Below are positions 9,993 through 20,488 of a stretch of DNA of 64,000 bases, one piece after another. Source of the stretch: Oricola nitratireducens (lineage in GTDB: Bacteria > Pseudomonadota > Alphaproteobacteria > Rhizobiales > Rhizobiaceae). Made by a program: the position numbers and the translations under genes. The stretch is from NCBI RefSeq assembly GCF_014904745.1, contig NZ_JACZCS010000001.1, positions 310,001-374,000 of the forward strand. Direction: 5' to 3'. The notes beneath the pieces were generated by a model. That model was given only the letters and a program-made list of their open reading frames with translations, was not told the origin of the DNA and did no database searches. Each line of letters starts with the position of its first letter. Position 1 is the first letter of the stretch.

Positions 9993-11429
9993 ATGGCCGA
10001 GACCGAAAGCTATGATGGTACAGTGCAAGGCGGCGCGGATGCCGCATCCCCGATTTCGCAGGCGGCGAGCATGGCGCCGTTCTTCATGCGCAGCCTTGGC
10101 GTGAAGTTCTTTGTCCTCGGCGTTCTCGTCGTCATGCTGTCCGTGCCGCTTTTCGCGGTATGGCTGCTGGTACAGGACCGCGAGGCGAATTTCCGCCGGG
10201 CAACGGCGGAGATCGGCCGGCAATGGGGCGGCGCGCAGACGCTTGCCGGCCCCTTTCTGGAAGTGCCGGTCACCGTGTTGCAGCCCGGCGGAAAGGAGGG
10301 CGAAGCGCCGCGCGAGGTGACACGCAAGGTGCTGATCGCGCCAAACCGTCTCTCGGTCGATGGCAAGGCGGCGACGGATACCCGCAAGCGCGGCATTCAC
10401 GAGGCCGTCGTCTACCAGGCCGATCTCGCCATGTCGGCGACATTCACCGCGCCGGATTTCGAGACGCTGCCCTACCCAGCGGGCGGCGCCGACTGGTCGC
10501 GGGCGCGCATCGTTGCCGGCATATCCGACCTGAAAGGCATCGAGACCCTGTCGCTCAGGGCGAACGGGCGCGAAATTGAGGCTATCGAACCGGGACTGGG
10601 CGCCGTCTATGGCGATTCCCATTCCGGGCTCAGCGCGCCGGCCGGGCTGGACGCTGACTTTGGCGCCGGGGGCCGGACGCTGGCGGTCGATATGGCGCTC
10701 GGCCTGAAAGGGTCGCAGGAAATCCGTTTCGTGCCGGCGGGCGACCGGACGACGGTGACGCTCGCCTCGTCCTGGCCGCATCCGAGCTTTTCCGGCGCAT
10801 TCCTGCCGCAGTCACGCAGCGTGGCGGAGGATGGTTTCAAGGCGAGCTGGAGCGTGCCGAAACTGGCGCGCGAGATTCCGCATCTGGAGCTTGCCGGCGC
10901 GCAGGTCTTTTCGCGGCAAACCGAAAGCGCCTTCGGCGTGCGGTTCTACCAGCCGGTCGATTTCTACAAGCAGGTCGACCGCGCGGTAAAATATGGCGTC
11001 CTGTTCGTATCGATGGCGTTTCTCGTCATCTTCGTGATCGAGATCGTCGCGAAGGGCCGGATGCATCTGGTGCATTATGCGATGACCGGCATGATGATCG
11101 TCGTCTTCTACACGCTGTTGTTGGGGCTGGCCGAATTCGTCGGCTTCACGATTGCCTATGCCGTCGCCGCGGGCGCGACCGGCGCGGTGATCGCGGGTTT
11201 CGTCGCCTCGCTGTTTCCCGGACGGGTGTGGACGCTGGCGGCCTTTGGCGGGTTTTCGGCGCTTTACGGCTTTCTCTATGTCGTGCTGCAGTTGGCCGAA
11301 GCGGCGCTGCTCGTCGGCAGCGTGACCGGCTTCGTCATCCTGACGGTGCTGATGTTCGCCACCCGCAACACCGACTGGAGCGGGCACAAGCCGCTCGCGG
11401 CCGGGGGCGTGGCGTCTCGGGCACACTGA
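9993..11429 (+). CDS. creD: CreD-like inner membrane protein
   Basis: A 478-residue membrane protein of the CreD family (cell envelope integrity, COG4452). It has one N-terminal membrane segment (FFVLGVLVVMLSVPLFAVWLL), a long periplasmic domain with family motifs (IGRQWGG-QTLAGPFLEVPV and FGVRFYQPVDFYKQVDRAVKYG), and about five further membrane segments at the C-terminus. ATG 9993 is supported by GAGGGAA seven bases upstream. In Escherichia coli CreD is induced by CreBC and affects colicin E2 tolerance and envelope stress; here no creBC genes are adjacent and a TetR regulator lies just upstream instead. Confidence 0.9.
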   Translation: MAETESYDGTVQGGADAASPISQAASMAPFFMRSLGVKFFVLGVLVVMLSVPLFAVWLLVQDREANFRRATAEIGRQWGGAQTLAGPFLEVPVTVLQPGGKEGEAPREVTRKVLIAPNRLSVDGKAATDTRKRGIHEAVVYQADLAMSATFTAPDFETLPYPAGGADWSRARIVAGISDLKGIETLSLRANGREIEAIEPGLGAVYGDSHSGLSAPAGLDADFGAGGRTLAVDMALGLKGSQEIRFVPAGDRTTVTLASSWPHPSFSGAFLPQSRSVAEDGFKASWSVPKLAREIPHLELAGAQVFSRQTESAFGVRFYQPVDFYKQVDRAVKYGVLFVSMAFLVIFVIEIVAKGRMHLVHYAMTGMMIVVFYTLLLGLAEFVGFTIAYAVAAGATGAVIAGFVASLFPGRVWTLAAFGGFSALYGFLYVVLQLAEAALLVGSVTGFVILTVLMFATRNTDWSGHKPLAAGGVASRAH

Positions 11430-11438
11430 CAGAACCGT

Positions 11439-12713
11439 TCAGATCGGTTCGCCGCGCAACAGCCGCGGAGCGGGGCCGGAGAGACCCGCCGCCTGGCCGA
11501 TGAAGAAGCCCTTCAGGCCGGGCATGCGGTCGACGAGGCCGAGACCGATGTCGCGGACCGCGCGCAGCGGCGTGAAGTCGTTGGAGAACAGCCGGTTCAG
11601 CACATCGGTGGTGACGCCCATCTGCCAGGTGTCGAAGCGCCGCCAGCGCTCGTAGCGCTGCAGCACGTCGAGCGCGCCGATATCGAGGCCAAGCCGGTCG
11701 GCCTCGACGATGGTTTCGGCCAGTGCGGCGGCGTCCTTGAAGCCGAGATTGAGGCCCTGGCCGGCGATCGGATGGATGCCGTGCGCGGCGTCGCCGATGA
11801 GCGCGAAACGCGGCTTGACGAAGTCGCGGGCCAGCGTCAGGCCGAGCGGATAAGCCCGCTTCTGGCCCTCGACATGGATTTCGCCGAGTTTCAGGCCGAA
11901 GCGCTTCTCCAGTTCGAAATCGAAGGTAAAATCGTCGGCCTTGAGGAGGCGCTCGGCATTTGCCGCCGTTTCCGACCAGACGATGGAGGAGCGGTTGCCC
12001 TTGAGCGGCAGGATGGCGAAGGGGCCGGCGGGCAGGAAATGCTCCTCGGCGCGGCCTTCGTGCGGGCGCTCATGCGCGATGGTGGCGACGATGCCCATCT
12101 GGCCGTAGTCCCAGTGGACCGTCTTGATGCCGGCAAGGGCGCGTAGCGCCGAGCGGGCGCCATCGGCGGCGACGAGCAGCCGGGTCTTCAGTTCCTCGCC
12201 GTCGGAGAGCGTCACGGTCAGCGGCGCGCCCGGAGCCTCCTCGGAAAATCCCGAGACGCCGACGCCCTGGCTGATCGTCACGCCGCAGGCCTCGCATTTT
12301 TCGCGCAGCGCCCCGTTCATGGTCACGTTCGGCACCATGTGGGCGAAGGGTTCGCCCGGCGCGACCTCGCCGTCGAAGGTCAGGAAGACCGGGCGCACCG
12401 GATCGCCGGTGCGGCTGTCGGTGACGATCATCTCGCGGATCGCTTCGGCATCGGGCAGGATCTTGTCCCAGCAGCCGAGCTCTTCCAGCATACGGATCGC
12501 GGCGGCGGCGATGGCCGAGGCGCGGCCGTCCTTCTTCCAGACGCCTTCGGGCGCCGGATCGACGATCCGGATCGAAAGATGCGGCGCGGCATGGGCGATC
12601 GCGGCGGCGGCGGCAAGGCCGACATAGCCGGCGCCGGCGATCAGGACGTCGAGCGGGCCGCTCGGTTTCCGGCGCGTTTTGGCGGCGGGTTTGCGTTTCG
12701 TTGCTGCCGGCAT
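11439..12713 (-). CDS. UbiH/UbiF/COQ6-type FAD monooxygenase
   Basis: A 424-residue flavin-dependent hydroxylase of the ubiquinone biosynthesis family. It shows the dinucleotide-binding motif LIAGAGYVGLAAAAA near the N-terminus, the middle DG motif (LLVAADGARSALR), and the second FAD motif LIGDAAHGIHPIAGQGLNLG. Such enzymes hydroxylate the benzoquinone ring at C-5, C-6 or C-1; which position cannot be read from sequence. ATG 12713 was selected because a GGAG sits seven bases upstream; the frame remains open beyond it almost to tesB. The gene is convergent with creD and divergent from tesB. Confidence 0.88.
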   Translation of the reverse strand: MPAATKRKPAAKTRRKPSGPLDVLIAGAGYVGLAAAAAIAHAAPHLSIRIVDPAPEGVWKKDGRASAIAAAAIRMLEELGCWDKILPDAEAIREMIVTDSRTGDPVRPVFLTFDGEVAPGEPFAHMVPNVTMNGALREKCEACGVTISQGVGVSGFSEEAPGAPLTVTLSDGEELKTRLLVAADGARSALRALAGIKTVHWDYGQMGIVATIAHERPHEGRAEEHFLPAGPFAILPLKGNRSSIVWSETAANAERLLKADDFTFDFELEKRFGLKLGEIHVEGQKRAYPLGLTLARDFVKPRFALIGDAAHGIHPIAGQGLNLGFKDAAALAETIVEADRLGLDIGALDVLQRYERWRRFDTWQMGVTTDVLNRLFSNDFTPLRAVRDIGLGLVDRMPGLKGFFIGQAAGLSGPAPRLLRGEPI

Positions 12714-12812
12714 GGGCGTCTCCGTTTGCGGCCGGGCCGCGGCCGCGATCTTGACTTGTCCGGTTCCACCTGTAGCAAAGCGCGATGACATATCCAAACC
12801 GGATTACCCGCC

Positions 12813-13676
12813 ATGTCTTCTGCCGTTGAGGAACTGATTTCCATTCTCGATCTGGAGCCGCTGGAACGCAATCTGTTCCGTGGTCGCAGCCCGCAATCGG
12901 GTTGGCAGCGCGTGTTCGGCGGCCAGGTGATCAGCCAGGCGCTGGTCGCCGCCCAGCGCACCGTCGAGCCGGACCGCCACGTCCATTCGCTGCATTGCTA
13001 TTTCATGCGGCCGGGCGATCCGGAAGTGCCGATCATCTACGAGGTCGACCGGATCCGCGACGGAAAGAGCTTCACGACGCGGCGCGTCGTCGCTATCCAG
13101 CACGGCGAGGCGATCTTCTCGCTGTCGGCCTCGTTCCAGATCGACGAGCCGGGTCTCGAGCACGCGATCGAGATGCCGGAAGGGATACCGGCCCCGGAAA
13201 CGCTGCTGTCCGAGAAGGATCTTGTCAGCCAGTTCATCGACCAACTGCCGGAAGCGCTGCGCAAATACTGGCAGCGCGAACGGCCGATCGAATTCAAGCC
13301 GGTGTCGCTGACCCATTACATGACGCGCGAGAAACTGCCGCCGAAGCAGCATATGTGGATCCGCGTTACCGGTCCGGTGCCGGACGACCGCGCGCTGCAG
13401 GCCGCGGTCCTGGCCTATCTGTCCGACATGACGCTGCTCGACACGTCGCTGTTTGCGCATGGGCGCTCGTTCTTCGACCGCGACATCCAGATGGCCAGCC
13501 TCGACCACGCGATGTGGTTCCACCGCCCGCATAAGCTCGACGACTGGTTCCTCTATACCCAGGACAGTCCGAACACGTCGGGTGCGCGCGGCTTCACGCG
13601 CGGAGCGATCTACGCCCGCGACGGCACGCTGGTCGCGTCCGTCGCCCAGGAAGGCCTGATCCGGTTGCGCGGCTAG
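12813..13676 (+). CDS. tesB: Acyl-CoA thioesterase II
   Basis: A 287-residue double hot-dog protein matching TesB along its full length. Recognisable parts are LEPLERNLFRG, the GWQRVFGGQVISQAL block, LHCYFMRPGDP, the SFTTRRVVAIQHG segment, and the second-domain LDHAMWFHRP...DWFLYTQDSP...GARGFTRG. It hydrolyses medium- and long-chain acyl-CoAs to free fatty acid and CoA in the cytoplasm. It stands alone, divergent from the ubiquinone hydroxylase gene and upstream of the first glnK promoter. Confidence 0.95.
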   Translation: MSSAVEELISILDLEPLERNLFRGRSPQSGWQRVFGGQVISQALVAAQRTVEPDRHVHSLHCYFMRPGDPEVPIIYEVDRIRDGKSFTTRRVVAIQHGEAIFSLSASFQIDEPGLEHAIEMPEGIPAPETLLSEKDLVSQFIDQLPEALRKYWQRERPIEFKPVSLTHYMTREKLPPKQHMWIRVTGPVPDDRALQAAVLAYLSDMTLLDTSLFAHGRSFFDRDIQMASLDHAMWFHRPHKLDDWFLYTQDSPNTSGARGFTRGAIYARDGTLVASVAQEGLIRLRG

Positions 13677-13763
13677 TTTCCCGTATTCAGCGCATTCTGC
13701 CTAAGTTTTGTGCAAAAATTGAAATGACGCTCAATTCATGGGCGTTTTCAGTCCGATTTTTGA

Positions 13764-14228
<465 letters not shown>

Positions 14229-14256
14229 TGCGCAGGAACAAGCGGGGCTTAAACCG

Positions 14257-15588
14257 ATGATCTCACGATTCCGCACAGGCGCACTGGCGCTTGCAACTCT
14301 TCTCATCTCCTCGTCCGCCGTGCTCGCGCAGGAAGCCGCCGAGGTGGCCGGGCCGATCGTGGACAAGGGCGACGTCTCCTGGATGATGACGTCCTCGCTC
14401 CTAGTCCTGTTCATGATCGTCCCGGGCCTGGCACTGTTCTATGGCGGCCTCGTGCGCTCCAAGAACATGCTGTCGGTCCTGATGCAGTGCACGCTGATCA
14501 CCTCCGTCGTCATGATCGTCTGGGTGCTGTGGGGCTACTCCTTCGCTTTCGGCGGAGCCGGCACCTATTGGGGTGGCATGTCCAAGCTGTTCCTCGCAGG
14601 CGTGACGCCGGATTCGACGGTGGCGACCTTCACCGACGGCGTCGAACTGCCGGAATACGTCTTCATCGCCTTCCAGATGACCTTCGCGGCCATCACCCCG
14701 GCGCTGATCGTCGGCGCCTTTGCCGAGCGCGCCAAGTTCTCCGGCGTGATGCTGTTCACCGTGCTGTGGGTGACCTTCATCTACTTCCCGATCGCGCACA
14801 TGGTCTGGGGCGAAGGCGGCCTGATCCTGGACTGGGGCGCGCTGGACTTCGCCGGCGGCACCGTCGTTCACATCAATGCCGGCATGGCGGGCCTGATGTG
14901 GGCGCTGGTGCTGGGCAAGCGCGTCGGTTTCGGCAAGGACAACATGGCGCCGCATTCGATGACGCTGACCATGGTCGGCGCCGCGATGCTGTGGGTCGGC
15001 TGGTTCGGCTTCAATGCTGGCTCCAACCTGGAGGCGACATCGGGCGCCACCCTGGCGATGCTGAACACCTTCGTCGCCACGGCTGCGGCCGTCGTCTCCT
15101 GGTCGATCGTGGAAAGCGTGACGCGCGGCAAGGCCTCCGGCCTTGGCGCAGCGTCGGGCATGGTGGCCGGTCTGGTCGCCATCACGCCGGCCTGCGGCTC
15201 GATCGGGCCGGTCGGCTCCATCGTGCTGGGCCTGATGGTTTCGCCGATCTGCTACTTCTTCGTCACCACGATCAAGTCGAAATTCGGCTATGACGACAGC
15301 CTGGACGTATTCGGCGTGCATGGCATCGGGGGCATGGTCGGCGCGATCATGACCGGCGTGCTGACGGCTTCCAGCCTCGGCGGCATCGGCTTCGGCGAAG
15401 GCGTCACGATGGGCGCCCAGGTCATGGCCCAGTTCAAGGGTGTTATCGTGACCATCCTGTGGTCCGGCATCGGTTCGCTGATCCTGATCTACATCACCAA
15501 GGCGATCACCGGTATCCGCGCCACCGAGGAAGCGGAACGCGAAGGTCTCGACCTCGCCTCCCACGGTGAATCGGCGTATCACGCCTGA
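14257..15588 (+). CDS. amtB: Ammonium transporter AmtB (first copy)
   Basis: A 443-residue Amt/Rh channel with a cleavable signal peptide (MISRFRTGALALATLLISSSAVLA) and eleven expected membrane helices. Conserved features are PGLALFYGGLVRSKNMLS, the first pore histidine in GGTVVHINAGMAGL, and the second in DVFGVHGIGGMVGA. This is the canonical bacterial AmtB type. It conducts ammonium into the cell and is regulated by GlnK from the gene just upstream. The start was set at the signal peptide, since the open frame upstream overlaps glnK. A strong terminator follows. Confidence 0.96.
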   Translation: MISRFRTGALALATLLISSSAVLAQEAAEVAGPIVDKGDVSWMMTSSLLVLFMIVPGLALFYGGLVRSKNMLSVLMQCTLITSVVMIVWVLWGYSFAFGGAGTYWGGMSKLFLAGVTPDSTVATFTDGVELPEYVFIAFQMTFAAITPALIVGAFAERAKFSGVMLFTVLWVTFIYFPIAHMVWGEGGLILDWGALDFAGGTVVHINAGMAGLMWALVLGKRVGFGKDNMAPHSMTLTMVGAAMLWVGWFGFNAGSNLEATSGATLAMLNTFVATAAAVVSWSIVESVTRGKASGLGAASGMVAGLVAITPACGSIGPVGSIVLGLMVSPICYFFVTTIKSKFGYDDSLDVFGVHGIGGMVGAIMTGVLTASSLGGIGFGEGVTMGAQVMAQFKGVIVTILWSGIGSLILIYITKAITGIRATEEAEREGLDLASHGESAYHA

Positions 15589-15613
15589 ACCATCGGGCGA
15601 CCGACATGATCAG

Positions 15614-15637
15614 ACCCGGGCTCCGGCCCGGGTTTTT
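15614..15637 (+). terminator. Rho-independent terminator after amtB (first copy)
   Basis: A GC stem CCCGGG/CCCGGG (extended by an A-T pair) around a six-base CTCCGG loop, directly followed by TTTTT. It separates the two glnK-amtB units into independent transcripts. Confidence 0.88.
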
Positions 15638-15701
15638 GATTCCAATGCCTGATTTTTAAGCGATATCACATATATGCCTGTTTTTATGGCACGATACGGA
15701 C

Positions 15702-15714
15702 GCTGCATTGCAGC
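15702..15714. promoter_or_regulatory. Palindrome upstream of second sigma-54 promoter
   Basis: GCTGCATTGCAGC is a perfect 13-base palindrome about 60 bases upstream of the second -24 element, a position suited to an enhancer-binding activator such as NtrC. It does not match the enteric NtrC site closely, so assignment is tentative. Confidence 0.3.
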
Positions 15715-15775
15715 AATTATCGCGCTACTATCTAATATCCTATATTTCTCAGTGGGTTGTGCTTTTTCTGCGCGT

Positions 15776-15792
15776 TTGGCACGCGTCTTGAA
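15776..15792 (+). promoter_or_regulatory. Sigma-54 (-24/-12) promoter of glnK-amtB pair 2
   Basis: TTGGCACGCGTCTTGAA has the same spacing and the same deviation (TTGA for TTGC) as the promoter of the first pair; the two differ at only two bases in the variable spacer. It lies 98 bases before the second glnK. Confidence 0.9.
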
Positions 15793-15805
15793 TCGTGAGG
15801 AGTGA

Positions 15806-16228
<423 letters not shown>

Positions 16229-16261
16229 GGCGCGAGACAGTTACTCAGGAGTTCATCTAAC

Positions 16262-17590
16262 ATGACTATGTCCAAAGGTTTCAAATATGGCCTGGCCGGT
16301 CTCGCCGCAGCCGCAGTGCTGTGCGCAGCGCCGGTGATGGCGCAGGAGACCGAGGCGCCGGCCTATGCGCTGGCAGCCGATACGGCCTATATCTTCAACA
16401 CGCTGCTGTTCCTCATCGGCGGTTTCCTCGTGATGTGGATGGCGGCCGGTTTCGCCATGCTGGAAGCGGGCCTCGTGCGTTCCAAGAACGTCTCGATGCA
16501 GCTGTTGAAGAACATCGCGCTCTACTCGGTCGCCGGCCTGCTCTACTGGCTGATCGGCTACAAGCTGATGTATGTCGGCGTCGACGGCGGCTTCATCGGT
16601 TCGTTCGGCCCCTACAGCTTCGACCCGGTCGGCGGCGACGCCCTCGACACGGGCTACTCGACGGCGTCCGACTGGTTCTACCAGATGGTGTTCTGCGCCA
16701 CCGCGGCCTCGGTCGTCTCCGGCACGCTCGCCGAGCGCATCCGGTTGTGGCCGTTCATGATCTTCACCGTCTTCCTGACCGGCCTGTTCTACCCGATCAC
16801 CGGTTCCTGGCAGTGGGGCGGCGGCTGGCTGTCCGTCCAGGGCTTTTCCGATTTCGCCGGTTCGACGCTGGTTCACTCGGTCGGCGGCTGGGCTGCGCTT
16901 TCCGGCGCCCTGATACTCGGCGCGCGCAAGGGCAAATACGGCGCCGGCGGCGAAATCAACCCGATGCCGGGTTCGTCGATGCCGCTCGCCACGCTCGGCA
17001 CCTTCATCCTGTGGCTCGGCTGGTTCGGCTTTAACGGTGCCTCTCAGCTCGCCATGGGCACGATCAGCGACGTCACCGACATCTCGCGGATCTTCGCCAA
17101 CACCAACCTGGCGGCTGCCGCCGGCGTGGTCGTTGCGATGCTGCTCACCCAGCTGATCTACAAGAAGGTCGACGTCACCATGGCGCTGAACGGCGCGCTG
17201 GCCGGCCTCGTCGCGATCACCGCCGAGCCGCTCGCTCCGAGCGTCCCGGTCGCGATCTTCGTCGGCGGCGTCGGCGCAGCGATCGTGGTGTTTGCGGTGC
17301 CGCTGCTCGACAAGCTGAAGATCGACGACGTCGTCGGCGCGATCCCGGTCCACCTGCTGGCCGGCATCTGGGGCACGTTCATCGTGCCGCTGTCGAATGC
17401 CGACACCAGCTACGGCGTGCAGCTTCTCGGCATCGTCGCTGTCGGCATCTTCACCTTCGTTGCTTCCGGCATCCTGTGGTTCGTCCTGAAGGCGACCGTG
17501 GGTATCCGCGCAAGCGAAGAGGAAGAGGAAATGGGCATGGACAAGGCCGAAATCGGCGTCGAAGCCTACCCGGAATTCTCTCGCGGCTGA
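16262..17590 (+). CDS. amtB: Ammonium transporter AmtB (second, divergent copy)
   Basis: A 442-residue Amt channel with an N-terminal signal peptide ending near APVMAQ. It has AGFAMLEAGLVRSKNVSMQLLKN, the first pore histidine in GSTLVHSVGGWAAL and the second in GAIPVHLLAGIWGTF. These motifs differ from the first AmtB and resemble the Amt type seen in cyanobacteria and plants, so the two transporters are not a recent duplication even though their GlnK partners are alike. AGGAG lies ten bases before the ATG. The C-terminal tail, a GlnK contact site in this family, is acidic (EEEEEMGMDKAE). Confidence 0.95.
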   Translation: MTMSKGFKYGLAGLAAAAVLCAAPVMAQETEAPAYALAADTAYIFNTLLFLIGGFLVMWMAAGFAMLEAGLVRSKNVSMQLLKNIALYSVAGLLYWLIGYKLMYVGVDGGFIGSFGPYSFDPVGGDALDTGYSTASDWFYQMVFCATAASVVSGTLAERIRLWPFMIFTVFLTGLFYPITGSWQWGGGWLSVQGFSDFAGSTLVHSVGGWAALSGALILGARKGKYGAGGEINPMPGSSMPLATLGTFILWLGWFGFNGASQLAMGTISDVTDISRIFANTNLAAAAGVVVAMLLTQLIYKKVDVTMALNGALAGLVAITAEPLAPSVPVAIFVGGVGAAIVVFAVPLLDKLKIDDVVGAIPVHLLAGIWGTFIVPLSNADTSYGVQLLGIVAVGIFTFVASGILWFVLKATVGIRASEEEEEMGMDKAEIGVEAYPEFSRG

Positions 17591-17607
17591 GGCCGCGGGC
17601 GAACACC

Positions 17608-17643
17608 GGGGACGGACGAAACCTCCTCCCTTCGTCCGTCCCC
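17608..17643 (+). terminator. Long perfect hairpin after second amtB
   Basis: A 13-base-pair perfect stem (GGGGACGGACGAA and its complement) with a ten-base loop. There is no T-run directly after it, so it may stabilise the 3' end or act with the terminator about 40 bases further on. Confidence 0.6.
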
Positions 17644-17682
17644 GCTATTGATCCCGTCGTGATGTTTATCATCACACCAACT

Positions 17683-17710
17683 GGCCCGGTCTTTCGACCG
17701 GCCCTTTTTT
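17683..17710 (+). terminator. Rho-independent terminator upstream of ftsK
   Basis: Stem CCGGTC/GACCGG with further G-C pairs across one bulge, loop TTTC, followed by six Ts. It closes the second glnK-amtB transcript before the ftsK promoter. Confidence 0.8.
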
Positions 17711-17750
17711 GTCCGGCGAAACGCGCTGGCGCCGCCGCGCTGATGGATGG

Positions 17751-17765
17751 TTAATGCCTGTTTAA
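17751..17765. promoter_or_regulatory. CtrA binding box upstream of ftsK
   Basis: TTAATGCCTGTTTAA is an exact TTAA-N7-TTAA, the full CtrA consensus of alphaproteobacteria. It is 71 bases before the proposed ftsK start. CtrA controls cell-cycle and division genes, which fits ftsK. Confidence 0.7.
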
Positions 17766-17835
17766 CCAAGCTTTACTAGGCTGCCGCAGGAAAAATGCGT
17801 CTGCCGTGGGGGCAGGCAAACGACGGGAATACGGG

Positions 17836-20388
17836 ATGCGGGCCGATCACGCCATTTCAGTATCAGCGGACCGGGCGATTGGGCGGGGCCATCGTGGCGA
17901 CCGCACGCTTTCCGCCGGAATGACCGCGCTTTTACGCCGCCAGCTGGAGATCGCGTCCGGCGCTCTGCTGTGGCTGCTGAGCACTTTTGTCTTGTTTTCT
18001 CTGGCCACGTGGAACGCCGGCGACCCGAGCTGGAGCTTCGCGGCGGACACACCCGTCAGCAACGCGATGGGCTATCCCGGCGCGGTCGTGTCGGATCTGC
18101 TGATGCAATTTTTCGGCATCGCCGCGCTGCCGGCGATGCTTCCGCTCGTCTTCTGGGGCTATGCGCGCATTCGCGGTCACTACTGGTCGCACGCGGCGCG
18201 CCGCCTGATGGCGTGGCCGGTGGCCGCAATTCTCGTCGCCGCGATGATCGGGTGCTTTTCGGTTACCCGCCACTGGCCATTGCCAACCGGTCTCGGCGGG
18301 GTTTTCGGCGACATGGTGCTGCGGCTTCCGGGCATGATGACCGGCGGCTATCCGACCGGCTGGGTGCGCTTCCTGGCCTTCCTCTTCCTGGCGCCGGCGG
18401 CGGTCTATGCGCTTGCCGTTTCCTGTGGCTTCCTGTGGCGGGGCGCCGAGGCAATCGACGAGGATGACGATGAGGAAACCGGCCGGGGCGGCCGCTTCGT
18501 CACCATCGGCGCCCTGATCCATGGCTTCTATACCGTGCGCGCCGGGCTGCGACGCGCGATTTTCGGCACGAAGCGCCATGCGAAGCCCGTGCGTAGTCGC
18601 GCGGTCCACCGCGAGGCCGGTCCGCGCGTCGAACCCGATTTTGCCGCCGGTCCCGAGGCCGCGTTCGATCCCGATTTCGACATCGGCGAAGACGAAGAGG
18701 ACGATTGGGACGGCGCGCAGGACTGGGCGCCGGCATCGCCACGCGGCGAGGCAGTGCCGGCCGACGCGCCCGCAACCGGCCCGTCGGCGCGCGTCACCGC
18801 GCCCGCACCGAAGCCGAAACAGAGCGTTCGCGTGCAGCGCGAGGCGCAAGTGAGCTTCATCCATGACGGCGGTTTCGACCTGCCGTCCATCCATCTTCTC
18901 GCCGAGCCGAAAAACGTCGGCCGCGACGCGAGCCTTTCGCCTGAGGCGCTGGAACAGAATGCCCGGCTGCTCGAAGGCGTGCTGGAGGATTTCGGCGTGC
19001 GCGGCGAAATCATCCACGTCCGGCCCGGCCCGGTCGTCACGCTTTACGAACTGGAGCCGGCGCCCGGCATCAAGTCGTCGCGCGTGATCGGTCTGGCCGA
19101 GGACATCGCCCGCTCGATGAGCGCGATCGCCGCGCGCGTCGCCGTCGTGCCCGGCCGCAACGCCATCGGCATCGAACTGCCGAATGCGCGCCGCGAGACG
19201 GTGTTCCTGCGCGAACTGATTTCCTCGCAGGCCTATGACAGCTCCAAGGCGAAACTGGCGCTGACGCTGGGCAAGACGATCAATGGCGAGGCGGTGATCG
19301 CCGATCTCGCCAAGATGCCGCACCTGCTTGTCGCGGGCACGACCGGCTCGGGCAAGTCGGTCGCCATCAACACGATGATCCTGTCGATCCTCTACAAGAT
19401 GACGCCGGAGGAATGCCGGCTGATCATGATCGACCCGAAAATGCTGGAACTGTCGGTCTATGACGGCATTCCGCATCTGCTGACCCCGGTCGTGACCGAT
19501 CCGAAAAAGGCCGTCGTGGCGCTGAAATGGACCGTCCGCGAGATGGAGCAGCGCTACAAGAACATGTCGAAGATCGGCGTGCGCAACATCGACGGCTTCA
19601 ACGCCAAGGTGAAAGAGGCGGCCAAGAAGGGCAAGGACATCTCGCGCACCGTCCAGACCGGCTTCGACCGGGAGACCGGCGAGGCGATCTACGAGACCGA
19701 GACGCTCGATCTGGAGCCGATGCCCTATATCATCGTCATCATCGACGAGATGGCCGACCTGATGATGGTCGCCGGCAAGGACATCGAGGGCGCGGTGCAG
19801 CGGCTGGCGCAGATGGCGCGCGCGGCCGGCATCCACGTCATCATGGCGACGCAGCGCCCCTCCGTCGACGTCATCACCGGCACGATCAAGGCGAACTTCC
19901 CGACGCGCATCTCGTTCCAGGTGACGTCGAAGATCGACAGCCGCACGATTCTCGGCGAGCAGGGCGCAGAACAGCTGCTCGGCATGGGCGACATGCTCTA
20001 CATGGCCGGCGGCGGGCGCATCCAGCGGGTGCACGGACCGTTCGTCTCCGACCGCGAGGTCGAGGAGATCGTCGCCCATCTGAAGATGCAGGGCGTGCCG
20101 GAGTATCTCGAATCGATCACCGAGGACGACGACGAAGACGGCGGCGACGCCGGCGGTTCGGGCGGCGGCGGCGGACTGGAGGATTCCGACGATCCCTACG
20201 ATCAGGCGGTGGCCGTCGTGCTGCGCGACAAGAAGGCCTCGACCTCCTATGTCCAGCGGCGTCTCGGCATCGGCTACAACCGCGCGGCCTCGATCATCGA
20301 ACGGATGGAGCAGGAGGGGATCATCGGTCCCGCCAACCATGCCGGCAAGCGCGAGATTCTCGTTCCGACCGAAGATGACGAGATGTGA
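17836..20388 (+). CDS. ftsK: DNA translocase FtsK
   Basis: An 850-residue FtsK/SpoIIIE protein. The N-terminal part has about four membrane segments (for example [19 protein letters not shown] and [19 protein letters not shown]). An acidic, Pro/Ala-rich linker follows, then the motor with Walker A GTTGSGKS near residue 500 and Walker [12 protein letters not shown], and a C-terminal winged-helix gamma domain ([31 protein letters not shown]). The ring pumps chromosome DNA through the septum and activates XerCD recombination at dif. ATG 17836 was chosen; a GTG at 17806 would add ten residues. A CtrA box and a terminator precede it, and lolA and xthA follow, a common order in Hyphomicrobiales. 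Confidence 0.95.
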   Translation: MRADHAISVSADRAIGRGHRGDRTLSAGMTALLRRQLEIASGALLWLLSTFVLFSLATWNAGDPSWSFAADTPVSNAMGYPGAVVSDLLMQFFGIAALPAMLPLVFWGYARIRGHYWSHAARRLMAWPVAAILVAAMIGCFSVTRHWPLPTGLGGVFGDMVLRLPGMMTGGYPTGWVRFLAFLFLAPAAVYALAVSCGFLWRGAEAIDEDDDEETGRGGRFVTIGALIHGFYTVRAGLRRAIFGTKRHAKPVRSRAVHREAGPRVEPDFAAGPEAAFDPDFDIGEDEEDDWDGAQDWAPASPRGEAVPADAPATGPSARVTAPAPKPKQSVRVQREAQVSFIHDGGFDLPSIHLLAEPKNVGRDASLSPEALEQNARLLEGVLEDFGVRGEIIHVRPGPVVTLYELEPAPGIKSSRVIGLAEDIARSMSAIAARVAVVPGRNAIGIELPNARRETVFLRELISSQAYDSSKAKLALTLGKTINGEAVIADLAKMPHLLVAGTTGSGKSVAINTMILSILYKMTPEECRLIMIDPKMLELSVYDGIPHLLTPVVTDPKKAVVALKWTVREMEQRYKNMSKIGVRNIDGFNAKVKEAAKKGKDISRTVQTGFDRETGEAIYETETLDLEPMPYIIVIIDEMADLMMVAGKDIEGAVQRLAQMARAAGIHVIMATQRPSVDVITGTIKANFPTRISFQVTSKIDSRTILGEQGAEQLLGMGDMLYMAGGGRIQRVHGPFVSDREVEEIVAHLKMQGVPEYLESITEDDDEDGGDAGGSGGGGGLEDSDDPYDQAVAVVLRDKKASTSYVQRRLGIGYNRAASIIERMEQEGIIGPANHAGKREILVPTEDDEM

Positions 20389-20488
20389 GGCCGGGCCGTT
20401 GCCGCGCTGTGGCACATGCCACAGAGAAGCCAAACTGTATGCCTAACCATCGCGGCAAACGGAAATGGAAGAGGCCAGGGAGCGTCTC

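Noticed and set aside
17932-20433. An 833-codon frame antisense to ftsK
   Set aside because: Shadow of ftsK; no domains.
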